Notes under the pieces: generated by a model
Seen by the model: only the letters and a program-made list of their open reading frames with translations
The model's database searches: none
What the model was told of the DNA's origin: nothing
Origin: Piper betle
Lineage: Eukaryota; Streptophyta; Magnoliopsida; Piperales; Piperaceae
DNA length: 64,000 nt
NCBI GenBank assembly: GCA_033002965.1
Contig: JAURVB010004958.1
Span: forward strand, 40,821-104,820
Direction of reading: 5' to 3'
Part shown: positions 32,424-45,408 of the stretch, in pieces
Numbering within the stretch: position 1 is the first letter of the stretch
How the letters are laid out: every line of letters starts with the position of its first letter
Position numbers and translations under genes: made by a program

Positions 32424-33728
32424 GATAGGCAAGGAAGGATGGTGAGCATTTAGTGGGGCTAATAAACGTACAGACAAGGTTTTGTTTGTGTTTGCGACTT
32501 TTCATGTCACTTAAGAAGTAAATCATACTGGATTACACATACTTTTTCTTGCATAACTAATAATTTATCATTGTAATGCAAAATGTTATATAAGATAGGA
32601 TAATGGAGTAACAATTTTTTTGGGTGTGCAGTGCATGTCCAGCTTGGTGCTAGCTGGGTAGTTTCTTGTTCATGAGTTGCTGCTAATTACTTGTGGGATT
32701 GTTAGGGAGTAAGGTGCGAGTTTGGTGGTTGTGGTTGGGACTTTTGGACCTGCTTCCTCTTATGGGGTCTGGACTTTTGGGATCTGCTCAATACCTTATC
32801 AACCAATCAAGTTTTGGAGAATGGTTTGTGGGTAATATGGATCAGATATTGTATTTGTACCTGCCCTAAAGAAAAACAAAAAAAAGGTACACTTAGGGAA
32901 TCTAAGCTTAGGCATGGGAAAATTTGCCATAATTAATATATCATTTTTAATATAGAACATAAGCCAAGAACCTAATCAATTACAAAGTTTTGATATGCCA
33001 TGAATCCCCTTGACAATTGATACTACAAGATTGGAATGAGAGCGAAGAAATTATCTTTATCACAATGATGCTATACATAAATAGATCATAGTGGATTCGA
33101 TTAATTCATTTCTTTTATTGTCTAAATCACCTCGTTTCTTTTGAGTTTAGTCAGACATTTACTATTTATCTATAGTAATTAATTTAGCACCATAATTATC
33201 AATTTAGTGGGGATTAAGCCAAAGTCGGGCTCAACAACCTCTTCATGCCTTTCTTTTCGGGCAATATACAGATACGAAATAAGTTGCTTAATTATGCATA
33301 CTTAATGTATTGTACTCAGTGGTAAATTCTAATTTACTTTTAATTAACTGGTACTATGTTGTTCTTTATAAATTGTTGTACTTATAATTGAAGTACTGTA
33401 GCTTATCCCGTCAAAAAATGTGTACAACTACACCTAGTTATGTGTTGTTTCTATTTTCTTTTTAGATAATTGTGTTTGCCCAAGTTTCTAGCAGCACTAA
33501 TTTGTTTTGGTGGGTAAAGAAAATTTGACTCATACGGATATTTTCCTTTCATTTCTTGCAGTTTTAAGCATATAGAAAAAAATAAACTAGAATAAATATG
33601 ACGATCATGTGCCAAGTTTAAAGCCCAAATATTTATATGTAACGGATGAACCACTCAAAGAAACTCATGATTTGCAGCTAATTTTGCCAAGAAAAACAGT
33701 TCACCTTTTTTTTAATATTTATTTGTTT

Positions 33729-33768
<40 letters not shown>

Positions 33769-36113
33769 CACTTATTAATATTCATACTTCTTCATACATA
33801 TCTTTGTCGACAAAACCCATAATTTTTAAGGAAGAATTCAACAATAAATTGAAATGGAATAAGTAATTATTATTATTATTATTATCATTCATACTTCTTC
33901 GTATGGTTCTCTGCCGGCGAAACCCATAATTTTTAATGAAGAAATCAACAATAAATTGAAAGGGAATAAGTAGTTGTTTCAAGGATTGTGGCAAACTCAA
34001 TTATCTACTTAAATGAACGGCCAACAAACTAATTAACTAGGGCCTCATTTAGTAGCGATGAAATGAAATGGAATTGATTGTATCAATCTTAAATTGGTCA
34101 AAAATATGTGTCTTGGAGAAATATGGTACCTCTAACCAAGCTAACTTATGTAATATAATGGCCAATTTATTGCTTGGTTCTAGTAGCCTTTATGGGTAGA
34201 TGTCCAATATTATGCATGCTACCAAACAATATTAAATAAATGTCAGCTCTCATTTTGAGTGTTAATATTTGTGCATGCTTTGATGATTAAATTTTAACCA
34301 ACCAAAACATGTTGGAATGAACTCAATTACAAAATTTTGGACAAGTATATATTCACTTCGAGATGAATTACAAGAAACACGAGAGAATTAACAACTTAAA
34401 TTTGATTAAAAAACTCTCATTTTTAAGCACATAGCACACAAACAATATCTTCTTGGTTATGGTCGAGCACAATTTTAATTAACATTTTGGTAAGAAAGAT
34501 CAATAAAGTAAATGTTTTTTCCAAGAAAAAAAGCCTATAAACTGAATGAATGTATGAATTTAGTAGTTTAATTTGTTTCAAAGTAGTTTAGTTTGATTTT
34601 TTATTTAATATATAAAAAAGCAGAAATTTTTGAGACCCTGAGTCGTACTGGGGGAATGGAAGGGCAAACCCTAAATGGTTCTAAACAAACCTGACCCTAG
34701 TGGCTTGAGTTGGTTGGTTATATTGAAAAGTTCAATTTTGTTGAAAAAAATTACTATAAAAAAACCTTAAATATTGTTAGGTTCATCCCATATCAGTCGT
34801 GAATGGTGTTGGTGACTTGTATACAAGCTAATAGGAAAGCCTTATTTATTAAACTAATTTTTGAATTAAGAGAAGTTTACGAAATCTGTTTCAAGTTTCT
34901 TTTAGGGGCCTATAGGGCCTAACAAATATTTACATATCTAACTATGGTTACAAATTAAAATTATAGAGCGAAAGGTTAAATTATAGGGTATGTTGCGTTA
35001 CAGGGTAGATCCGGCCAATACGACGGGACAAGGAAAATTACAATAAAATCACATTTTAGGCCACACATCTAAACAAAATTTGTAGTTTATCACCCTAAAA
35101 ATCTCCTCTCAGTAACTTACTTCCCAAGTGCTGCATCCCACAAACATTTGAGGACTGCTTCTCACATTTTACATTTGGTGGAAAGTTAAAGATTTAATGT
35201 AAAGATTAGAACCTTGTGAGGAATTACCATGATAAAAGCTCACTACTGATGAACATGTGATGCATCCCAAATGAGAATGAAGGCAACTTTTCCTACTGTT
35301 TCTAAGTACAAATGGCCCCTAGTCCTCTACCCACAAATCTGCTTTCACTGTTACTCAGATACCTTGTGTTTCATTTTGGCCATGGCCAAGAATTGGGGAG
35401 TCTCATCCATTGCCACTTCACTTCATATGATTCTGTAAAAGAAACTGCACTCATGTGATTCAATGATAGATCCAATCAAACTCGGACTCATTGTATGTTG
35501 TTTTTAAATATATAAAGCAAGAAAAGCTTTAATATAGGGTTTGTCTCCAAAAGCAAAGAATTCAAATTTATTTGTTTAAATGGTAACTTTTAAGCCAAAA
35601 TGAAGTTACAAAACTCTGAATTCAACCCTCATGATCTAAGTCTTAAGCACAAAATATAAAAGTTGGAGTCAAAGAAAAAAACACACAGATAAAGAATCAA
35701 ACAATAAACTAAATGCATGCAGAATGGAAATAAATACGTGATGATTCTTCTTTTAACAGTCAGTTATTGCATCAATCAAGCACCTGTAAAATGATTGAGA
35801 AGGTCTTACTGGAAGGCAGTGGAGCATGTCAGCAGTGCCTAGACAGAGAATTGAAGCTGCCATTAATGAGGTTGTTGAAGTTCCTGTCGAAGATGTGGAT
35901 GTCTCAAACCATGGTCTGTTAAAATCCCATGCTACCCTCCCAATCTCCCTTCCCTTCTCATTCCTCCCTCTCCATTCCTTTTGCCCTGAACATATCTTTT
36001 TCCGTCTCTCAGCAAATAGAAAAAAAACCCATTTTTTCCTTCCCTCTTTCTATGCAGTTGGTGGGTCTCTTTCTCCTCTCTTGTTTGGTTAATGTTTATC
36101 TGGGTTGGCCCAG
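32424..36113. other. intergenic, no gene recognised
   Basis: AT-rich sequence between the XTH pseudogene and the CLE gene. It contains trinucleotide (AAT/ATT)n runs near 33735-33770 and 33865-33885 and the tandem repeat listed next. The last 300 bp before the CLE gene, with CT-rich 'tccctctc' runs, are likely its promoter and leader. Open frames at 35826-36117 lie in this leader and look non-coding. Confidence 0.5.
33780..33974. repeat. two-copy tandem repeat, period 107 bp
   Basis: The phrase 'attcatacttcttc', then 'aaacccataatttttaa' and 'caacaataaattgaaa' with 'ggaataagta', occurs at 33780 and again from 33887. An ATT microsatellite separates the copies. Confidence 0.8.
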
Positions 36114-36404
36114 ATGATGAGGAGAAGCTTATGCTTTATATTGCTTGTATCATTCCTTCTGTTCGGATCAATAGCTTTCTCCAGAGAAGTCCCAGGTGCT
36201 GCATCCATGGATGGTGAAGAGTTGAAGAGATTATCAAGCAGCTGTGATCATCATAGCTCAAGAACTGTTACAATTGATGTGGGTAAAAAGTGTAAGACTA
36301 GAGAAATTGATCTTTGTAGTTACTCTGCCAAGTTTGGTAAGAAAACTGTGTTTGAGAGTGAGAGAGTTGTGCCCACAGGACCAAATCCACTACACAACAG
36401 ATGA
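36114..36404 (+). CDS. CLE: CLE-family peptide hormone precursor
   Basis: Precursor of a short secreted signalling peptide perceived by leucine-rich-repeat receptor kinases in meristem and vascular control. A single exon encodes 96 residues. An N-terminal signal peptide (about 1-23: basic MMRRS start, then a hydrophobic core ending SIAFS) leads into a variable region. The C-terminal CLE motif is RVVPTGPNPLHN at 84-95, followed by one Arg and the stop. Pro87 and Pro90 occupy the positions hydroxylated in mature CLE peptides. The motif is close to the A-type peptides RLVPSGPNPLHN (CLE9/10) and RRVPTGPNPLHH (CLE8), not to TDIF. I chose the ATG at 36114; a second follows directly at 36117. The variable region has three cysteines, which I would not have expected. 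Orthology to a specific CLE cannot be fixed from so short a motif. Confidence 0.88.
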   Translation: MMRRSLCFILLVSFLLFGSIAFSREVPGAASMDGEELKRLSSSCDHHSSRTVTIDVGKKCKTREIDLCSYSAKFGKKTVFESERVVPTGPNPLHNR

Positions 36405-37632
36405 AATTTGGTGTATGATGGATAGATCAGAAGATATGGTCGAGTTGGTTTCTTCTTTCCACTTCTTACTCTTCTCTTTCTCTGGATCAAAACTGATGAA
36501 GTAGGTCACAGGGAAATTTTTGTTCTTGTCTTTTTAGCTTTGTTTCAAGAAGTTTGTAAATGGGCTAAATTGAGTTTTCTCTTTAGAGCTCTCTTTCTAG
36601 CCAAGTAATCAAATTAGTGCCATCAAATATTTGTACTCTCTTTAGACCAGGCTCTATGAACGACTAGTTATCTACTAAGTATGTCTTCTTGATATTAGTT
36701 CATTCTCCTTGCTCCTTTTCTAATGTTCACAAGGAATAAACATGGATTTTGTAGCAGCTAGTTATGTTTTTCTACCATTAGAACAACAAAGCTGTATTGC
36801 AAGCAAGAAAGAATCATGAGAATGAACTTGATGTAACGGTTGGTGTTGACTTGATCAAGTTAAGAATGGATTTTGATTCCTCAATTGGGAAAGCTAGATG
36901 CATGAAAAACAGGGAAAACAGCTTAAATGGTATGGTAAAAGTTGGCAAAAGATTCAATAAAGATATTGAATTCTTGGGTCTTGGTTGATTGATGCAACTG
37001 CTATAATTTGCAGTTGACATTTAAATTCCTGTCCTACTTCGATTCTTCCCCAGTGGAGTTGGAGAAGGAATGCCAGGACTAGACTTAGTTAATACAATTG
37101 GCATTGAAAATACACTAATATAGGTGGGCATTGAGTGTTGTGCAAAGAAACTGTTGGGGGTGAGTTTTATTGCTAGGGAATTAACCAGTTTATCCAAAAG
37201 GGTAAGTGATCATTTGACTATGATTGCTTGATTTGATAGAATGCACTATTGCTTGAATTTGAAGTGCACTTTTTCCCGGTGTAATTAGAGGAGGCAAAAT
37301 GTGTATTTGAGCTGACAGTTGATGTGGGCAAAATCAGAGTTTGTTTGTGCTTCACATCCCAACTTTTATAAAAACATATGCCAGAAGAAATGTGTATGTG
37401 GTCATTTTTCTTAGTTTAATGTTTCATTTTGTTGGATAGATTAGATAGATGCAAATTTGTCCAATCCAATAGCTTTTCATTTTGTTTGATAGATTAGGTT
37501 GATGTCAGTTTATTCAAATCTACCATATTTCACCATTTGCTTGGAAAAAGTCTTGATTGAGAAAATTATTTAATTAAAAGGGAGATCAAATTAGGTTAAT
37601 GGACCTTATAATAACCTAGGGGTGGACATCAG
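36405..37632. other. CLE 3' flank, no gene recognised
   Basis: Likely 3' UTR for a few hundred bases. The frame at 36797-36988 (63 codons) has a balanced composition but no recognised domain and no splice context; I leave it uncalled. Confidence 0.5.
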
Positions 37633-38151
37633 TGTAAAACCACAACTTCGAGTTAGAGTTTTACCTGTTTGCTGCTTTGCCCAGTTTGGGCTAATCTTGA
37701 GTTGATTCGAGTTCGTTCGAGCCAGATCAGCTTTCAGATCATTAGTATGGGCCCAGATGGCCATACGAGCATGTTATAAAGGTTGAGTATATTCAATATG
37801 CAAATGATAGCTTCATTTATGTTAGAACAAAACATGAGTTATCAACGTATACATAAGGTATACAAATTCTTGTTTTTATTTGTGTTGGTCGAGAGCTTTA
37901 GGGGTAGATCTAGGTCATTACGGTGTTTAGCATCTATTTGAGCTTTTTACGATATCTCTTTTACATGCATTATAGGAATTTTGAACTATTGAATTGCCCC
38001 TGTGGGCCTAGTTTGATTTGAGTCTTAGATCCTTGTCCGATCAAGTTTAGGTTTCTAGGCTCATTTAACTTTCTTGCCTCGATTTCTATTTATATAGTCA
38101 CTTTTAGGCCTTAAGTTTGTTTTGATTTTTTTCGACGTCGATCTGAGCTTT

Positions 38152-38190
<39 letters not shown>

Positions 38191-40638
38191 CACAATGGTC
38201 ATTCTTAGTCTAATTTGATTTGGACGCTAGGCATGCGAGTTGCTGGACATTCAAATCATGCCACATGGCAAGATTAGAGTTGGCCACATCAGCACTAAGC
38301 ATTGGCCACTCATTTTTTAGGTGATTTCTCTCCTATTTTTGGATGATTTTCTACCCCTAGTGTTGCCACCATTTTGGGCTACCATCGGCAAGACTCTGGC
38401 CACCCTCTACTCACCAGATTGGTACGATTGTGACTGCCTCACGACTGTCTATCGACTTGTACCCGTCACTTCCACCGGCACCGTTGTAGTCACTGCCTGC
38501 GATGATGTTTTGATCATCCATTTCCACCACTGCTGCCATCTTTTGGGAGTTTCCCTACGTCAGTGAATCACCTATGGTGAAGCCGACCACCTAGATCGAT
38601 TCCCCTCACTAAGTATTGATCATCGCCGGCGACTCACACTTTTCCAGCGGCATTTTTGTCACTTCCAATCATTTTTTAGCCGGTCACTACTCGGACACCA
38701 CCGATCCTTACCCCAGATAGCTTGCCCTCGTTGAGGGCAACATTTTGAGACCAGCCTTGCAGACTGTTGCACAGAAATCGTTGCCGATGACTCCACCTAC
38801 CCTTGTGGTGTTTTAGTCCATTTCCAGCCAACCGGCAGTCAGGCTTCGCTAGTAACCACCCTAGTCACCACTGCCTCGTTGTTCCCTGTCGATCCCGACT
38901 GGCGGCGACCCCTGGCTCCTCACCATTGGAGTTTTCTGGCAACGTACACCGCCGGCCTATTTGGCGGCCATTGTGCCCATTTGCCCGCATCCATGTCCGT
39001 TTGTCGTGTTGCGTTCTCCCAGCTCGCGCCCATGTTTGCCAAACCGTGTCTATGTCTATTCCACCAGTCCAAGCCCGTCTAGCTAACTAAGTCCAGCCCA
39101 ACCCAACTCAGCAGCTCGACTCAATCGAGTCAACTCTGTATGACTCAGCTGACTCGCCCTAGTTGACTCAGCAGCCCTATTCAATTATTTTCAGCCCATT
39201 TTTGCTGTTTTCGATCGTTTTTAATAATTCGAAACTCCTTACATTAGTCTAGATGTATATTCACATTATTTTGTTTATTTTGATGTTATGAGTGTTTTCT
39301 TTATTTATTTATTATTATTTATTTCTTTTTATTTATATAATTGTATAAATGATTGTATGCTTGTTTATTATTATTGACGATATATTTACATATTAATATT
39401 AATCTTATTCACATTATCAAATTTTATTTATTTATTTATTTGTTTGTTTGTTCACTCGCTTATATGTTGTTGTTTATTTGTGTTTAATTATATATTCATG
39501 TATTTGATAGCTATACTATTATTATTCATGATTAATTAATACTAAGTATTACTTAATTCATATATTTATTAATTTACTTGTATATGTGCTATTATTTACT
39601 TGTATTTAGCTGCATACTTATATAGTATAATTATTTTATTATTTTATGATTGGTGTGTTATTTATTTTCATGTATTTATTATCTTATCTATTTATTCACA
39701 TGCTTAATTATTTATTGTTTGTTTATTGCTTATCATATCTCAATTTGAGTGTCGAGTGTTTAGTTGTTTATTCATTTGTTTTGCATTGTTCATGATTAAG
39801 TTGATGTTATTGTTGATGTGAGCACACACCATAAGCATGCATCATATAGAGTTGTTAGTCTTTTACTTAGCGGTGAGTTTGAATGTAAGTTCTGGAGTTT
39901 AAACTCGCCATAGATGTGATGTCACGCTTGGAGCTTGGACCACAAGTCCGTTAGGATTCTTCTCAGATTTATCGCTTACTATAATATAAATTTGATTTTT
40001 AGATCATAGGATGTGCTAAGTATCTATTCTATCAGACTCCACTTAACACGGGCAATCTAGACGTATTTTTACTTTCGTGATTGATAACCTTCGAACATGA
40101 GATCCCTCGTATTGTTTTCAAACTTAGATCAACCTCATGTTCCCTTTAGGCATACTTGTATGATTCCTTTCCTAACCCTATATATAATTTTTAATAAGTT
40201 TTCAATGAGCCGAAAGCTGGTGTATTTGACCTTGCTTATACCATGAGCGGACCCATACACAAGTCACATCAGGCTCTAGATTAGTGAGAGGGTCATTTCA
40301 TTCCCGAGGGATCTTAACATCTCTTTATCTTGAGTTTCCTCACACTCAGAAAGGAATGGAGTAGACGAGTATTATTATATACAGTTCATGTCTAGATTTG
40401 TAGTATCAAAGGGTACTAAAGGTAACTCTACCTGAGAGTTCTCGATCATTATGCTCTTGCCCTAAAGTTATATGAAAATTTTGAGAGAGCTTAGAATATG
40501 TGTTTTTCTCGAGAGTGTGACCAGTTATTGCCGAAAGAGGCATTTGCTGAGAGTGACATAACACCAATTCAGTTTGGGATACTATTGAGTCTGCAGCTTG
40601 ATGACTCCTCAGTAGATGCACTTTAGAGTTCACATGGA

Positions 40639-40686
<48 letters not shown>

Positions 40687-41051
40687 TTTTCCTTCCTCGT
40701 GGAATATTAGATTCCACTTGTTAGTTTGTACTAGTTATTTTTTGGATTAGTGACATTCGTCATTGACGTTTTTCTTATTATATACGTAGGGCTTATGTTC
40801 TTGTGCATTAAGTCGACTTTGGTAGAAGAACAGATAGATGATCCACGACTTGTGTTTTCTTTCATTTTTTTATATATGTTTGATACATTTTCATTTATAT
40901 TTAGTAATATATTCTATTCTCGAGACACCAAAAGGGTTATTTTAATCTATTTATCTTTTGAATTTTACAAATTAATTGATTTATATATGACTCGACTCGA
41001 TCATAACAATGTTGATTTGGTTTTTAGGTGAACTAGAATTGGGGTGGTACA
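37633..41051 (+). mobile_element. TGTAAAAC-family LTR-like element, most complete copy
   Basis: Starts TGTAAAACCA at 37633 and ends 'ggggtggtaca' at 41051 (3.4 kb). The flanks ATCAG (37628-37632) and ATCTG (41052-41056) differ at one base and could be an old 5-bp duplication. Order inside: a short lead hairpin, 'gggcccagatggcc', (TA)n near 38155-38190, a GC-richer leader (38320-39130), an ATTT-rich block (39300-39720), 'gcatgcatcatat', 'cccgagggatctt', 'gttctcgatcatt', (TA)n near 40640-40685, and the end. The same order is seen in 55414-58662. No polyprotein is present. Confidence 0.6.
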
Positions 41052-41149
41052 ATCTGATGCCCATCCAATCAACCTCGGGCCAAAATTAGATCACCTATGT
41101 CTAAAGTCCTTCATTCGAGTTAGAATTTGGTCAAGTTAGAAATTAATTT

Positions 41150-41560
41150 TTATTTTATATCTACTCTTATTAATAAAGGAGAATTTAATAATATTTTGAG
41201 ATAAAAATTAGGAAAATCAATCAATCAAAATATAAGAAAAAATTTAAAAATATAATAAGAATACTTCCTCTAAAGGGCCACGAATTCGAATCTTACTAAC
41301 TTTAATTTTTTTGAAAAAATAAGAAAAATATTTTTCACAACTCACTTCGATTTCTAACTTCCTGCTAATAAGAGTTTGTTTAATTTTTTTGAAAAAAATA
41401 TAACAAAAAATAAATAATTATAATTCATCTTTTTATCATAATATCATATATATCATTAAAGTTAATCACAATCTATATCTAAGATATTAATTATTATAGT
41501 ATATCTCATTATTCAATGAAACTTTATTTATAAGATTAAAATTTATCAAGCATAGGTCAG
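41150..41560. repeat. AT-rich dispersed repeat, copy 2
   Basis: Matches 16860-17160 through 'ttcgaatcttact', 'ttgaaaaaaatataa', 'aataattataattcatcttt' and 'aaagttaatca'. It also has 'ataagaaaaaatttaaaaat' ahead of it, as in the fragment at 11600. Confidence 0.5.
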
Positions 41561-42453
41561 GCATAATGCGATATCTTGCCTAATTTGATTATATTGTTTA
41601 ACCATTGCTCCCACAAAAGATTAGCACCTAAATTTTACAATCACTAGCTCTTCAATTGTTTCTTGGTTTCTCATGTGTGAAAGCAAAAAAATTAGAATCA
41701 TAGTTTAATGAAAATATTTTAATTAATAAATGTTATATTACCTTGAGAAAAGTTAAGAACTTAAAATTTAATAATTTTCTATGGTATTAATTTAGTAATG
41801 AATTTTAAAAACATATTATGACTTTTGTTTGTGGTTCAATTAGTCATTCGGTCGAAATTGATCACAAACGCTTTAGATATTAATAAAATTTAACCATTAA
41901 GTTGTCAAGGCCACCTCTAACGAAAACAACTAGATATAAACCCTTACCCCGACGACTTTAGGCTCTAGATCAGAAGGTCAAATGCCAAAGTTGCCCATCC
42001 ATCGATCCCACATCGGTTATCCCTTGATAATCGGGTTAACCGGTCGGACGGAGCCAACATATAAATTATTATAGTCTTTTCGTGTCATGTATTATGTTTG
42101 TAAATAAAAAATTAAAAAGTTGACAAACTAGGCATTTATCTTGGTGGGCAGTAATTAACTTATAAGACATTCATTCATTTCACACAAGGAAATAATAGAG
42201 AACAACAAAATATGTCAGAAAAAAATGAACTGCATCCGAACCGGGACTCCACTCCTGCAAGGAAGAAGACCTGCTGCTAAAATTGAATGCTATCTTTTCT
42301 GCAAGTGTACAAAGGGGGCACGTTACATTGATGAAGATGGCAGTAGATTTTCGTTGGTTAGCAGTTTCTATCCATCTAGTACTGTTCACTATAGTTTTAT
42401 ACATTCGAATATCTCTTTCTTCGTATGATTCCCACTAGTGAATTCAATAGATA

Positions 42454-42490
<37 letters not shown>
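41561..42490. other. intergenic with an unassigned coding-like patch at 42220-42400
   Basis: Mostly AT-rich. At 42225-42400 both strands carry open frames of fairly non-repetitive composition (plus: GRRPAAKIECYLFCKCTKGA; minus: TAIFINVTCPLCTLAEKIAF). I recognise neither. It could be an isolated exon or an old gene fragment. (TA)n begins at about 42458. Confidence 0.35.
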
Positions 42491-42492
<2 letters not shown>

Positions 42493-44519
42493 AGAATGAT
42501 GCTATGCATTGCCATGTCCTCCCCCCCCCCCCTGGTGCCCTTAGCCACCACTCCCGCCCGTAGCCGCCGCCCCCTGGCGTTCCCCTCGGCTTCCTGCCGG
42601 TCCCCCTGCCCTGCAGTTGCCGCCCCACCGGCTTCCGGCCATTCCTCGCTCTTCCACCACTCCCCAGCCCCCGCCCTTGGCCATAGCCGCCGCCAACCCC
42701 CCCCCTCCCCGGTTCCCGCCGCTCCCCTATTCCCCGCTGGCCACAGCCGCCTGCCCCCTGCTTCCCACCGCTCCCCTCGCCCCTTCCTGCCGCTCACCCC
42801 GCCCCCGGCCTGTAGCCCCCCCCTCCCCCACTTCCCCCGACTGCCCTATTTTCCCCCCTGCAGCCGCCGAACTGCTCTGCCCTCGTCCATATTCCCCCCC
42901 TCCCTCTCGGCCCGCCCCCGCCGCTCCCCCCACTACCCCTGCCCTTTTCCTCCCCCCCACCAACCAAAACCCCCCACCCCCAACTGCCCTGTTTCCACCC
43001 CCCCCTCAGCAATTAGTTGTGGTGTGACAAAACAGAGGTGAGGAGGAAGGAAAGGGTGATGAAAATTTCGTAATAAAAACTTGACTCGCTCCCGACACGA
43101 GTCAATATTACAAAATAATTTTTTTAAAAAAATTCATAATAAAACTTGACTCGCTTGCTCCGATTGGACTCATTAGTACGAAATAAATTTTAAAAAATAA
43201 ATGTTATTGTCTTGAGTCAATTTAAAAAAATATGAAAAAAATATAATAAAATAAAAACTAGACTCACTCCTCACTCGAGTCAATATTACAAAATAAATTT
43301 TTAAAAATAAAATAATTTCATAATAAAAACTTGACTTGCTCCCTGACTGGAGTCATTATTAAGAAATAAATTTTAAAAAATAAATTTTATTACCTCAAGT
43401 TAATTTAAAAAATATATATTAAAAATAAAATACTATAAAATAAAAATTAGACTCGCTCCGGACTCGAGTCAATATTACAAAATAAATTTTAAAAAATAAA
43501 ATAATTTCGTAATAAAAACTTGACACGCTCCTCAGCTCGAGTCAATATAACAAAAGAAATTTAAAAAAATAAAATAAAAAATTTATTTTATAATATTAAC
43601 ATAAGTTGGGAGCAAGTCTAGTTTTTATTACAAAATTAATTTATTTTTTAAAAATTTATTTTTGTAATATTAACTCAAGTCGAGAGCGAGTCTAGTTTTT
43701 ATTTTATAGTATTTTATTTTTAATATTTTTTAAATTAACTCGAGTCAATAAAATTTATTTCCTAATAATGACTCTAATCGAGGAGCTAGTCAAGGTTTTT
43801 ATTAAAAAATTATTTTATTTTTTAAACAATTTATTTCGTAATATTGACTCAAGTTGGGAGCGAGCCTAGTTTTTATTTTATAGTATTTTATTTTTATTAT
43901 TTTTTTAAAATTGACTCGAGTTAATAAAATTTATTTTTTAAATTTATTTCGTAATAATGACTCTAATCGAAGTGAGTCAAGTTTTTACTACAAAATTATT
44001 TTATTTTTTAAAATTTATTTCGTAATATTGACTCAAGTCGAGAATGAGTCAATTTTTATTACAAAATTATTTTATTTTTTAAAAATTTATTTCGTAATAT
44101 TGGCTCGAGCCGGGAGTGAGTCAAGTTTTTATTACAAAATTACCATCGCCTTCCAACCCCCCCCCACCACCTACCCACACTTTTGTTTTGTCTCGCCATT
44201 GTCGGCAACCTCACCACCGACCACCCGTTAGCCAATGCTGTCGCTCCCTCCGGGGGGGGGGGGGGGGAAGCCATGGGGGAGAGGAAATAGGGCATGGGCG
44301 GTGGGGGGATGCAGCGGGAAAGCCATGGGGGGTGGGGGATATGCTGCGGGCAAGGGCAGGGGGTCCGGCAAGAAGCCAAGGGGTGGGGGAGCACTAGGGG
44401 GAGCTGTTGTGGGCACCGGTGGGGGGAGGGGGTGGGGGACCGTTGGATTGAAATCCAACGGTCCCCATTCTATGCGGTGCATATGCCCTGCCAAACATGG
44501 CAGCACATAGCATCATTCT

Positions 44520-44521
<2 letters not shown>
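42491..44521. mobile_element. 2 kb palindromic element D, in a (TA)n tract
   Basis: TA runs flank it (about 42458-42490 and 44522-44556). Both ends, read inward, carry GAGAATGATGCTATG then TGCCATGT, an inverted terminal repeat of about 27 bp with mismatches. A hairpin with perfect 15-bp arms (GGGGACCGTTGGATT) lies at 44435-44466; the CCGTTGGAT core is shared with element A. The interior is C-rich on the left (42520-43020), AT-rich in the middle (separate entry) and G-rich on the right (44225-44435), so the whole element is roughly self-complementary. Long proline- or glycine-rich frames in it are compositional. Confidence 0.65.
43060..44150. repeat. inverted array of GACTCGAGTC-containing AT-rich repeats
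   Basis: The left arm (43060-43580) repeats 'aataaaaacttgactcgctc' and 'gactcgagtcaatattacaa' with AT-rich spacers. A larger unit of about 190 bp recurs (for example 43261 and 43449). The right arm (about 43590-44150) carries the reverse complement, 'attgactcaagtcgagagcg' and 'gagtctagtttttattaca', repeated about as often. The centre of symmetry is near 43585. The transcript of either strand would form a long imperfect double-stranded RNA. Confidence 0.8.
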
Positions 44522-44561
<40 letters not shown>

Positions 44562-45408
44562 TATATATAAACTCCTAGTTCCAGACACAGAGCAAAGTAC
44601 AGAAGTGTTTCTCCATCTTGAACAATTGTGAAAACTTGAAAGTTCTTTCATGATCTTGGTCAAGCAAGTGCACTCTTCCCTTTCCAAAAAAATTGAAGTT
44701 AAATATTGATTTAGTTGAAGATGAATCAATTGTTATACTTTTTCCCATATATATATATATAATAGCCTTCAATTTAGTCTCGTATCTAATTCTACTTATT
44801 AGGATATCCAATATATTAGTGAAGATGGTGATTACAATTTTCAAGATTAACCACTTTTTAAAAAATGATTGGGCCAAACTATTAGAGTGCAATTCTTCTT
44901 CTTATTTTTATCTTCCGATATTTAAAAATGCTGAAGACATAAATCTTAAATTAGGATCATCATTCCCAAAGGTATGCGGTAGAAAAATTAGCATCCGACT
45001 ATCCGCTGGTATTGATATTCTTATGTCAACTCCAAGTAATTTAGATCTTTTGGTTAAAAGGAAAGTTGGATGAGAAACATAGTTTTGTCTAACTTTTAAA
45101 AGAATTGTGACTGCCTGATTTAAGTGGATAGTTAGATTAGATTTTCACTAATATTCTCACAAATAACTAAATGTAAGTGTAAACTAATGGATATATATTG
45201 TATATCGAAAAGTGGTTATCGAAGTTAAAGATCTATTAATTAATGGTCACTTATATATCCGTAATCTCTATAACAAATATTGGGTTGGAGGCTATTTTCC
45301 CATATCTTTGATTTTAATAGTAAATACTAAATTTTAAATGGGTTATAATGTTATCTTGGATTCAATGGGCCACAAATTACATACATGATAGACCTTGGAC
45401 ATCTTAAT

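Noticed and set aside
42444..43041. Pro- and Gly-rich frames of 117-181 codons in element D
   Set aside because: Compositional products of C-rich DNA running into a TA microsatellite.
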